This document shows, one piece after another, positions 1-10,595 of a stretch of DNA of 10,601 bases. A program made the position numbers and the translations under genes. The first letter of the stretch is position 1. Each line of letters starts with the position of its first letter. Under the pieces are notes generated by a model, which worked only from the letters and a program-made list of their open reading frames with translations, was not told the origin of the DNA and ran no database searches. This DNA comes from Pigoraptor vietnamica (taxonomy: Eukaryota > Opisthokonta > Filasterea): positions 1-10,601 of the forward strand of contig CALSCQ010002378.1 in the NCBI GenBank assembly GCA_943704525.1, read 5' to 3'.

Positions 1-12
1 GGGGGGGGGGGG
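1..12. repeat. poly-G run at window edge
   Basis: The window starts with 12 consecutive G. The other end (10596-10601) is a run of six G. Homopolymers at both ends suggest that the contig was broken or trimmed at poly-G tracts; no telomere-like unit is seen next to either run. Confidence 0.9.
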
Positions 13-1299
13 AGGCTTTGGACAAGAGAGGTGTCGCCGGACGCTTGGTCCCCGGGCACACTTATGCACACTCATGCACGTCACACAGCATGCGTAACAG
101 CAAGTGGACCGCACCTCCAATATTTCGGCAAGGGACATTCGAAAGTTGTCGGACTTCCCATGCGTCCCGCTGCATAGCGCACAAGAGTCCTCACATCAGT
201 CGCCGAGGAGAATATATGAGAGGAGAAAAAAGATGCAGCACAACAAACTTTGACATTCATACGAGAAAACACGTCGGATAGAGGGAAGCAGGAAGTGAAG
301 GCACATACAAGAAGACGCACCCATTCGACCCGTTGTTGTGGGCCTGCGGGCCCTGCGGCGCCGCCCCATCCGCAAACATTGCAGTGAGCATATCTGCCGC
401 CCGCCTTGACCCTCCGCACGACGCGCTCTCGGCGTCCCGCGTAGACAGCGGACCACGCGACGCCGTGTCTCAGCAGAGCGCGCGATCCATTAACAGGCGA
501 CCCGGACTCGGAACCGCAGATGAGCGGACACAAACCGCAGGATATCCTTCCACGCCCACGCGGTGAGTGTTTGAGGGACGAACGACTCAACGAAAAACGA
601 GAGAGATGGGCGCGATGGCGACTGTGCGGGATGACGGAGGCCCGAGATAGCAGCAGTCGCAGCAAGACGGTGGAGCGCTTGAAGCGCCTATAAGGCAACG
701 ACCGTCGCGTCACACAAATCAAGCCAGACGCAGTCGCTCGATGGGCCAGGCGACGGGAACAATAAACAGGAAGAAATATGCGGGAAGACGGCGCTCGCGA
801 GCGCGAGGCGTGTGTGTCTGTTGCTCACGGTAGAAAAGATGCCGGTCCACGAGCAACGCACTCACACGGCTTGCGATTTTGGAAGTGCGCCTATCACAAT
901 GGACGGGCGTCGACCCAGCCACTTACGCCACGCACAGCGAGTGCGAGACGAATGCGACGCGTTAACGCTATCGATGACGCGGGAGGCCACGACCGTTTGA
1001 GACGTCACAAGCACGCCAAGACCGTCGATTCCGTGCGTCAGGTGGGAAAATTCCAGGCGCGAAATACAAAGGAAGAAAAAGGCGCCAAATGCCCGCGTTG
1101 CACAACACCGAGTCCTTCCTTCCCTCCGACAGGGGACGGAGAAGTCCGCAGCGGTCGAAATGGGGAGAGAGTTGTCAATCGAATTGCGATTACTCCAATT
1201 CTCATCATCGTTTCACTTTCTCGATTCGAAAAGGGTGTGGTGACTGTCACGGGATGTGCTTCTAAATATCCCGAGTGCCCAATATGGAAAGTTTGTCAT
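13..1299. other. No recognisable gene; possible orphan exon
   Basis: I recognise no protein family in any frame here. The most exon-like stretch is on the + strand at about 393-561. It is open, GC-rich, preceded by a TTGCAG acceptor-like site ending at 392 and followed by a GTGAGT donor-like site at 562. An AATAAA at about 763 on the same strand could be a polyadenylation signal. These fragments could be the 3' part of a + strand gene that starts outside the window, but the inferred peptide is low in complexity and matches nothing I know. Longer frames on both strands have irregular Arg/Ser/Cys-rich composition and are probably chance openings in GC-rich DNA. Confidence 0.35.
1057..1089 (-). 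promoter_or_regulatory. Pair of E2F-like sites
   Basis: Two 8-mers of the form GCGSSAAA, the reverse complement of the E2F/DP consensus TTTSSCGC, lie in the same orientation at 1057-1064 and 1082-1089, 25 bp apart. They sit in a stretch without a recognised gene. The match is exact, but such 8-mers are not rare in GC-rich DNA, and another copy lies just upstream of the kinase gene at about 8304. Confidence 0.2.
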
Positions 1300-1600
1300 T
1301 TCCTTATATAGCTTAAATAAGATTCATATTACTTCGAACGCGACAATATATTTATTAATAGGATCGGAATTAAGCAAGTGTCCATATATAGATTAATAGT
1401 GAACCTATTATCCTTTTTCATTGACATATAGAGTAACATGTTCAGGAGGAGTGTCAGTGGCTGCATGTTGAATACATCCGTTAGAAGATAGTCCCATACA
1501 TACCAAACTAAAAGATCGCTTAATACATAACTTGATCCACTACCAAAACTCTACTTTGTTATACATTTTTCAATATAATTTATTCAAACTTTAGTCGTGG
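1300..1600. other. AT-rich intergenic island
   Basis: About 300 bp with sharply lower GC than both flanks; a counted 60-base line (1321-1380) is 32% GC, while exons in the window look near 60%. It is full of TATATA and TTAATA words and has no coding frame. It lies about 0.8 kb upstream of the transporter gene. It could be a promoter-proximal nucleosome-poor region, a replication origin, or inserted organelle or transposon DNA. I see no terminal repeats or organelle gene that would decide. Confidence 0.7.
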
Positions 1601-2417
1601 CTACGATCACTTCGGGCAAACCCACACCTTTCGGGCAACAATTTTGCCTTCTTTTTCGCCATTTTTCAATTCAGTTGTCCCGACTCTGCTGCACCACACC
1701 GCACCAGGCACACACACACACACCTGTGTCACCCACCACTCCCTTCCATCAGTCTCACTCGTTGACACACATGCGCGCACTGCGTGTACGTTTTGCCCCT
1801 TCGCTTGTCATCGCCCGTTTTACGTGTCCATCCATTCTGCGAAGCGTATTTTTCGTTCTGAAGGGACGACAAAGTCGCCGTTCACTTTCTGATTATTGAC
1901 CTTCCTGTCGACTCCAATCATGCGCTGTCTCGAGCACTAAGTCTGCATCTGCGCACACGGTGCGCGTGTGCCGTCTCGATCTCCTCGAGAGACACACCTC
2001 CCAACTCAAATCTCCCGCCTTTTTCCGGGGCTCGTTGCCGTGCGCGTGAGTGCATCGGCGAGCCTCGCCCGGCCGTCGCCGCTCGTTAAAGTGGGCGTCA
2101 TCAAGGGATCGGACGCACGGCCGCTCGTCTCCGGTGCCGCGCACGTGACCTCGGACAGCCGCACTTCTCCCTTCGCGCCATTTGACTACGATGAGGACGA
2201 CGCAGACGACGCCGTGCTCTTCAGCGTAACTGCCGCGCTCAACGACGTAACCGCGCCGAGGCCCGCCCGCGCCACCGACACGGACGCACCGTCGTCTTCA
2301 ACCGCATTTCCCGTGATCAGGCCACCGCCTGTCGCACCTGCGGTTGCGTCGAATTGGCGTGCGCCGTCGGCGGCATCGTGTTCGCGCGAGGAGATTCTGC
2401 TGGTGGACCGGCCGAGA
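1601..2417 (+). other. Leader region of the transporter gene
   Basis: This stretch lies between the AT-rich island and the first in-frame ATG of the transporter. It holds a direct repeat of TTCGGGCAA (near 1613 and 1630) and a short (CA)n run near 1709-1722. From 1941 the transporter frame is open without an ATG up to 2418, after a TAA at 1938-1940. The open part has an acidic, coding-like translation at about 2185-2215, so it may be either 5' UTR or coding sequence that starts in an upstream exon. A GTGAGT at 2046-2051 could be a donor, but I could not connect it to an ATG-bearing exon in phase. Confidence 0.5.
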
Positions 2418-5626
<3,209 letters not shown>

Positions 5627-5831
5627 CCTCATGCGGACTGTTCGTGAGGTGCACTCGTTCGCTCGCACCAACGCGCCCCCACTCTCACATTGCGCGCGGC
5701 TGTGTCTTGGCAGTGCGTTGGGCGTTTTCGATCGGTTGTTATCATTACAAAGCGGTTCGTTTGAATGCTTCCCATGCGGCCGTGCACTTCTCCGTGTCGT
5801 GCGGTGTTACAGATAGATTTCATGCGATTGT

Positions 5832-5864
5832 CCCCCCCCCCCCCCCCCCCCAACACACACACAA
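5832..5864 (-). repeat. C20 run followed by AC repeat
   Basis: Twenty C (5832-5851) are followed by A and about six AC units. Read on the - strand this is a GT tract running into poly-G, the same arrangement as the intron-3 tract at 3647-3695 on the + strand. Confidence 0.95.
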
Positions 5865-5893
5865 GTGACTCGGTGACAAACTTAAATGTTCAC

Positions 5894-5921
5894 TTTGAGA
5901 CTGAAACATCGGTGTCTCAAA
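5894..5921. other. Perfect 8-bp inverted repeat
   Basis: TTTGAGAC at 5894-5901 and GTCTCAAA at 5914-5921 are exact reverse complements separated by 12 bases. The hairpin lies between two convergent genes, about 270 bp after the transporter stop and about 100 bp beyond the repeat array. It could mark an RNA 3' end or be a binding site for a dimeric protein, or be chance. Confidence 0.6.
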
Positions 5922-6009
5922 TAACGACGGTGCAACTCACGTACGCACATTTCTTGTGGCTAGGCGAATCGGCTGCAAATGTTTATGCTTGGATAGCATG
6001 GATTCGCGC

Positions 6010-6778
6010 GAGGCTCTGTAGCATTGAGCCATTCTTTGCACGCACACGCTCTTTCTATGCGCTTGCATCGCCTCCAACACCTAGTCGATTCCACTCGCTT
6101 GCGCAATCGTGGTACGATTCGCCTCATTATCCCACGCGAGTCTTTCAAGCGCTACGCCCCCTCGCCCTTGCACGTCCGCGCTCTCCGCATGCGCGCGCAT
6201 CACACACAAAACCAAATCAATTCCACCCGCTTGCGCAATCGCGACACGGTTCGCCTCATTATCCCACGCGAGTCTTTCAAGCGCACCGCACCCTAGCCCT
6301 TGCACATTCGCGCTCTCCGCATGCGCGCGCATCGCCCCCAAAACCAAATCAATCCCACCCGCTTGCGCAATCGAGACTCGATTCGCCTCACTAACCGCGA
6401 GTCTTTCAAGCCTAAGCACCCTCGTTTTTGAACGTACGCGCTCTCCGCATGCGCGCGCATCGCACGCAAAACCAAGTCGATTCCACCCGCATGCGCAATC
6501 GTGGTACGATTCGCCTCATTATCCCACGCGAGTTTTTCAAGCGCTAAGCACCCGCCGGTTTGCACGTTCGCGCTCTCCGCATGCGCGCGCATCGCACACA
6601 AAACCAAATCGATTCCACCCCCTTGCGCAATCGCGACACGATTCGCCTCATTATCCCACGCGAGTCTTTCAAGCGCTACGCCCCATCGCCCTTGCACGTT
6701 CGCGCTCTCCGCATGCGCGCGCATCACACACAAAACCAAATCAATTCCACCCGCTTACGCAATCGAGACTCGATTCGC
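6010..6778 (-). pseudogene. Decaying continuation of the kinase repeat tail
   Basis: After the kinase stop codon (TAG, 6779-6781) the same frame continues into a TAA (6755-6757), then reads two and a half intact ARM-like repeats. At 6410/6411 one base is missing relative to the other units, shifting the frame; the same unit also lacks three bases near 6391-6396. The shifted frame codes two more clean repeats and ends at a TAG at 6081-6083, where other units have Leu. Degraded repeat sequence continues to about 6010. By comparison with sister units the three stops replace Glu, Gln and Leu codons, which fits random point decay. A spliced or truncated but functional product cannot be excluded. 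Confidence 0.75.
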
Positions 6779-6982
6779 CTAATTATTCCACGCAAAACTA
6801 CCAAGCGCTTCGCACCCTCGTTCTAGCACGTACGCGCTCTCCGCATGCGCGCGCATCGCACACAAAACCAAATCAATTCCACCCGCTTGCGCAATCGCGA
6901 CACGATTCGCCCCACTATCCGCGAGTCCCGCAAGCGCTGCGCACCCTTGTCCTTGCAAGTCCGCATCAAGATGGCGCCGCAT
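6010..6982 (-). repeat. Tandem 132-bp ARM-repeat-coding array
   Basis: Units begin with a Met codon at 6982, 6856, 6724, 6592, 6460, 6332, 6200 and 6068, reading down the - strand. Spacing is 126, 132, 132, 132, 128, 132 and 132 bases. Each full unit codes about 44 residues, with MRAHAES at the start, a middle near ALERLAWDNEANR, and IAQAGGIDLVL at the end. This looks like the two- to three-helix ARM/HEAT pattern known from many protist proteins. Nucleotide identity between units is high, which points to recent expansion or homogenisation. The first unit (6982) is the most divergent and the last (6068) is strongly degraded. Confidence 0.93.
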
Positions 6983-8287
6983 TTCTGTCAGAATGAAGCG
7001 AATTTTGCGGGCTGTCACAGCGGACCTTCCGACCCGTCCTAGTCTTTCCAGCGCCGCGCACGCAACAGTAGGGTCAAGCGACAGGCGCGACGCTCCGATC
7101 ACTTCAGCCACATCACGTGCCTTTCGCGCACGGTCTACAGCAGCCACCTTCGCTAGTAATGCGTCTCCGAGACCGAGAAGTGGGTAATCCAGTAGCGATT
7201 CGCTCAGACGCTCCAAACTAATTCTCGCTTCCCCATCGCGCAACAGCAGCGAACGCACTTCATCCGTCTGCGACTTTAGAGCAGGCCATTCCGAAGTTAC
7301 GATCGCCCAAAATCCGCGCCATTTCACATCGGGGGCGCCCAGGAATTCCTCCCAGAAAACGCGCGCACCCGCGTGCGAAAACGCCTCCCCCATGACGCCA
7401 ATTGAGCGAAGCGTCTCGCGCGCATTCGTCGCCGACAGGCGCTGCGAAGGGTCGACGGTAACAAGACGCGCGATAATGTCGTGGACGTCGTCGTTCGGGT
7501 GCCGAAAATCAAACGGGAGGCGCGTACCGTTCGCGTGAAACGCACGCACGTCTTCGCGCGTCTGACCACAGAGAGGCAACAGCTCCAACCGAAGCGACTC
7601 AAGGAGTGTCACTCCCATGGAATATGCGTCAGTTCGCGCACTGAAGCGTACCTCCTCGCTTCGATCGAATGCTATAAACACCTCCGGGGCCATATACGGA
7701 AAGCTCCCCTTCGGGCCATCCCACGCATACGACTTTGACGCGTCGCTCGCAATAACAGTCGCGAAACCAAAGTCGCAGAGCTTAAAGCGCCCGTCGCTCC
7801 CGCGCACGACGTTGTCTGGTTTGATGTCCCCGTGGACAATGCGGCGCAGGGCGAGGTAAGCGAGCGCACCCATCATCGACGCGAGAAGGTGCGAAAAGTG
7901 GTCGTGTTGCGCGCCTTCCCACGGCCGAAGCAAGAAGGTGTTCTCTCCAGCGCCACGCACTTGCGCGATGACGTCCCTCAGCGAGCCCTGAGGGCAGTAC
8001 TCGAGCAGCAGGACGAACGACGACGAGAGCGTCTCCTCCACTTCCCAATGCGCTAAGCAACGGACGATGTGGTGGTGCGCTATGTCAAACTGCACGCCCG
8101 CCTCGTGCTCCACGTGCTCGCGATGCTTGTCGTCCTTCAATGTAATGCTCTTGAGCGCAAACATAGCTCCGTCCGACTCGCGCTTCACCCGCCAAACGGC
8201 GCCAAACGACCCCTTTCCCAACAACTCCTCGCAAACATAAATCTCGCCGTCTGGCGCACCTGTCACACGAGGAGGAGCACTCGCCAT
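6779..8287 (-). CDS. Protein kinase with C-terminal ARM-like repeats
   Basis: The 502-aa product has a complete eukaryotic kinase domain at about residues 17-295. The glycine loop is LGKGSFGAV (23-31), the ATP-binding Lys is in FALKSI (Lys46) and the helix-C Glu is probably Glu62. The catalytic loop is HGDIKPDN (152-159), the Mg-binding motif is DFG (172-174) and the activation segment ends at APE (200-202). Asp220 and Arg283 are in place, so it should be active. The usual HRD Arg is Gly, making it a non-RD kinase. A helical stretch follows (about 311-375) with FWEEF and a degenerate EF-hand-like loop (DGEARISLE, 351-359), then 1.5 ARM-like repeats from 436. No introns are needed. Two ATGs are near the start; 8287 (G at -3 and G at +4) has better context than 8302. 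The reading frame stops inside repeat two. The repeats probably bind a partner or substrate; which one is unknown. Confidence 0.9.
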   Translation of the reverse strand: MASAPPRVTGAPDGEIYVCEELLGKGSFGAVWRVKRESDGAMFALKSITLKDDKHREHVEHEAGVQFDIAHHHIVRCLAHWEVEETLSSSFVLLLEYCPQGSLRDVIAQVRGAGENTFLLRPWEGAQHDHFSHLLASMMGALAYLALRRIVHGDIKPDNVVRGSDGRFKLCDFGFATVIASDASKSYAWDGPKGSFPYMAPEVFIAFDRSEEVRFSARTDAYSMGVTLLESLRLELLPLCGQTREDVRAFHANGTRLPFDFRHPNDDVHDIIARLVTVDPSQRLSATNARETLRSIGVMGEAFSHAGARVFWEEFLGAPDVKWRGFWAIVTSEWPALKSQTDEVRSLLLRDGEARISLERLSESLLDYPLLGLGDALLAKVAAVDRARKARDVAEVIGASRLSLDPTVACAALERLGRVGRSAVTARKIRFILTEMRRHLDADLQGQGCAALAGLADSGANRVAIAQAGGIDLVLCAMRAHAESAYVLERGCEALGSFAWNN

Positions 8288-8403
8288 TTCGTTTTGACGC
8301 ATGCGCGAAACAAAGCCCGCTAATGGTACGAATCCACTTGATGAAAACGCGCACCTTATTTTTTCTAAATTTCTTTGTTTTGTCGCGATTGTAAAGCGCG
8401 CGC

Positions 8404-8411
8404 TCACGTGA
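8404..8411. promoter_or_regulatory. TCACGTGA palindrome upstream of kinase
   Basis: An exact palindromic E-box/G-box lies 117 bp upstream of the kinase ATG. Such sites are bound by bHLH or bZIP factors. An identical 8-mer is at 9256-9263. Confidence 0.35.
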
Positions 8412-8680
8412 TGTACCGAACGGCTAAAAATACACACGCGAAAGCACACAAACTTCACCGAGCCGTAGATCTAAAGTCCCACGGGACTGATGTACGGCAC
8501 TGGGGGAGAGAAGGGATGCTAAGAACACCACGATACACGAGCCAAAGGCCTGACACGCAGTACACCAACACAGTCTCTCAAGGGATCGGGGATCAATCCA
8601 CAATCATTCAGTATAGTCGAGTAAGACGATAAGATCACGAAATGGTACAAAAGAAACGCACGCTAGAGAGCCGCGACGCC

Positions 8681-8687
8681 TTATATA
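8681..8687 (-). promoter_or_regulatory. Candidate TATA box for the kinase
   Basis: TATATAA reads on the - strand, followed by GC-rich sequence. A start site 25-30 bp further on would give a kinase 5' UTR of about 370 bases. The position is plausible but untested. Confidence 0.3.
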
Positions 8688-9201
8688 CCCATCGCCGATC
8701 CCACGTTCGCACACGCCAGCCCGCCGCCGTGTGTCACCACAACCGCACGCCACGCCACACACAAGCCGCGAACACGCCGCGAAGCCCACAGACGAGGCCA
8801 TGCGCAGGGATGGAAACTGACATGCAAAGTTCCCGCCCCACATCCCGCAAGGGAAGAGAGACACACCTCTCAACCCACACAAACCACGCACACGCCCACG
8901 CGCACACGCACACACGATAGCCGCGTACCCGAGTGCGTCGGTCGAACCCACGGTGTTCGACTTCGCACGACCACTCGAGCCACTAAACCCTCCACGAGCC
9001 CACATCCCGCGAAGCGCCCGCCATCCGGCTCCCCGATTAAGACAAGATGCCGCAGGCGCTACCCACGACACCCACCCCGAAACGACCACGCGCTTCCCCG
9101 CAACGCCTGGATGGTCCGTTTCCCACACGCCCTGTCCATGGGACGTCCACACGATCCCACGCACACGAATTCAAACTGTCTGGACGCCGCCTCGACGCCC
9201 C

Positions 9202-9263
9202 ACCGACGTCATCACCGACGTCATCTCGCCCGCGCTTTCTACACGTTAACATTGGTCACGTGA
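9202..9263. promoter_or_regulatory. CRE-like tandem, CCAAT and E-box cluster
   Basis: The 12-mer ACCGACGTCATC is repeated exactly in tandem at 9202-9213 and 9214-9225, giving two ATF/CREB-like GACGTCAT cores one helical turn apart. ATTGG (9251-9255, CCAAT on the - strand) and the palindrome TCACGTGA (9256-9263) follow. The cluster looks like a promoter but sits just past the peptidase stop codon, so its target could be the kinase (through a long leader) or an unseen transcript. Confidence 0.35.
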
Positions 9264-9305
9264 TCTGACGACGTCTGTGTTCTCAGTTGATCCGAGAATG
9301 ATGTC

Positions 9306-10594
9306 CTATTCCGCTGAGGCCGCCACAACAGGACGGTGCGACTGGAGCACTTTGGACGTCTGCAATGAACGCGACGAATTATAAGCCGCAACGTAACGGC
9401 GTGGATGTACAAATGCGTATGGCTGTGCACAGACATAAGTGCATATAAGTGGACATCCCATGCTCACAGCTGGCATCACTATTGGGCAGCGCACATAAAG
9501 ACATGCTGTATACACGCCTCATTTCGGCTGCATCCATTACTCACAATACCACACGTTACGCGGTCGAACAGTAAGGACCCGAGTGCACGCACGCACCTCC
9601 TTCTCGCTCGCGTCCATGATGCCGCATATTTCCAGCAGCTGAAATTCCGGCCTGGACATGTCCGCGACAGACTTGAGGAGAGGGCGCACATCGCCCCCAC
9701 TCAGCACTTTGCGAAGAAACTGTGGCCGGTGTCCCGGGTCGAGAACGATGAGGCGGTCGCTGCCGTCGACTGTGCACGTGCCCACGACGAGGCGGCTGTG
9801 CCCTATTGTGGGGACGCGTACGCCAAGTTGTCAGCGCACAGAGGAACAGGACGATATATGGCGCCCAAAGTTGCCTTGTGAGGGAAAAGAATCGCAGAAA
9901 CAGCAAAAATCATAGACGTGGTTGTCCTAGTTGGACACTGGGAGCACGGACAGAGGACGCGCAGAGTGCACGAAGCATACCCTGGTGCTGGAAGTAGAGA
10001 GGCGGCAGATCGCGACCACGCGCAAAGTACGCCTTGGCCCACTGAATGAGCTGCGAGTGTGTGCCGCCGGTTGGCCGAATAAACTCCCACACACGACACC
10101 TGCGGGGGGATATGCTCGTCAGAAGACCAGACTTCGCTTCGCGCCCCTCCACACGCCTTGACTTAAGCTTCATGCAGCAAATGTTTGTGCGTCCCGATGA
10201 TACAGATTCGTCGGCCTCGACAGCCTCTCCTTTGCTCTTCACTTCCCACAACCCTCACACAACCCTCACATTACATGCACACTCGCAATGAATGGCGACG
10301 CTGCACACGGATGGCGACCGGCACTCACCTCACGCCCAAATGTCGCAAGAGCGCACATATTTCCGTCGCGCCAATCCACTTGCCCGAGTTGACGACCTTG
10401 TTACCCAATTGCGCAGCACCCTCCACGTCGAACCCTGGGCGACATGCAACAGACACACGGCCAATTTCAACAATATATTGATAATGGCGACACAATACGC
10501 ACCCGTAATCGACAGTCAACCCTCTCCACACATAACAGAGTGTAGCGAGCTCATGCCTTTGATACAAAAAATGATCGGCCAGATTATAACACAA
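9306..10594 (-). CDS. ZUP1: ZUFSP/ZUP1-like C78 peptidase, 5' partial
   Basis: The 3' exons code the catalytic domain of a ZUFSP-type cysteine peptidase. In animals this enzyme cleaves Lys63-linked ubiquitin chains and acts in genome maintenance. Firm exons on the - strand are 10434-10329, 10099-9981 and 9802-9597, all with GT...AG borders and consistent phase. They give, in order, GFDVEGA...KWIGATEI, RPTGGTHSQL...PLYFQHQG, then GHSRLVVG...LIVLDPG. The His of GHS and the Asp of LDPG match the catalytic His and Asp of the family. The Gly between QHQ and HSR is split by an intron, which supports the model. The last exon probably starts at 9359 (alternative 9422) and ends at the TAG at 9308-9306. 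Upstream, the frame is open to 10594 and contains YGCVLCRHYQ, which resembles the family's Cys motif (YGC, then Arg-Asn-Phe-Gln) but imperfectly. The Cys exon is therefore uncertain. Any N-terminal zinc fingers or ubiquitin-binding helices would lie outside the window. Confidence 0.85.
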
Positions 10595-10595
10595 C

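Larger units (their letters stand above)
5627..6009. other. Convergent intergenic region
   Basis: This region lies between the transporter stop codon (TAG, 5624-5626) and the degraded 3' end of the kinase repeat array. I find no gene in it. It holds a C20 run (5832-5851) followed by a short AC repeat, and a hairpin at 5894-5921. I see no canonical AATAAA for either neighbour. Confidence 0.7.
8288..9305. other. Intergenic region upstream of the kinase
   Basis: About 1 kb between the kinase start and the stop codon of the peptidase gene, both on the - strand. It is GC- and CA-rich, with a CA/CG-rich simple tract at about 8873-8916. The longest frame (8604-9164, - strand) is Gly/Cys/Arg-rich and resembles no protein. 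Promoter-like motifs are listed separately. No gene is supported. Confidence 0.6.

Noticed and set aside
1-12. Telomere at the window end
   Set aside because: Only a G homopolymer is seen; there is no repeated telomeric unit on either end.
81-722. 213-codon frame on the - strand
   Set aside because: Irregular Ser/Arg/Cys-rich translation, no conserved motif and no start or splice context that I can support.
6107-6120. tRNA B-box-like GGTACGATTCG recurring in the array
   Set aside because: It is part of the coding repeat unit and has no A box or cloverleaf around it.
6755-6781. Ciliate-type reassignment of TAA/TAG
   Set aside because: The three internal stops stand for Glu, Gln and Leu in sister units, and the transporter and peptidase end at TAG where their families end.
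6010-6982. CRISPR-like or satellite array
   Set aside because: The units are contiguous 132-bp repeats without unique spacers and code ARM-like helices in frame with the kinase.
6109-6996. 295-codon + strand open frame across the repeat array, and several overlapping ones
   Set aside because: It is antisense to the ARM-coding units. The repeat composition leaves few stops on the opposite strand, and the translation is a repeated Ser/His/Arg pattern with no known fold.
8604-9164. 186-codon frame on the - strand
   Set aside because: Gly/Cys/Arg-rich composition with no motif, spanning the candidate TATA box; probably chance in GC-rich DNA.
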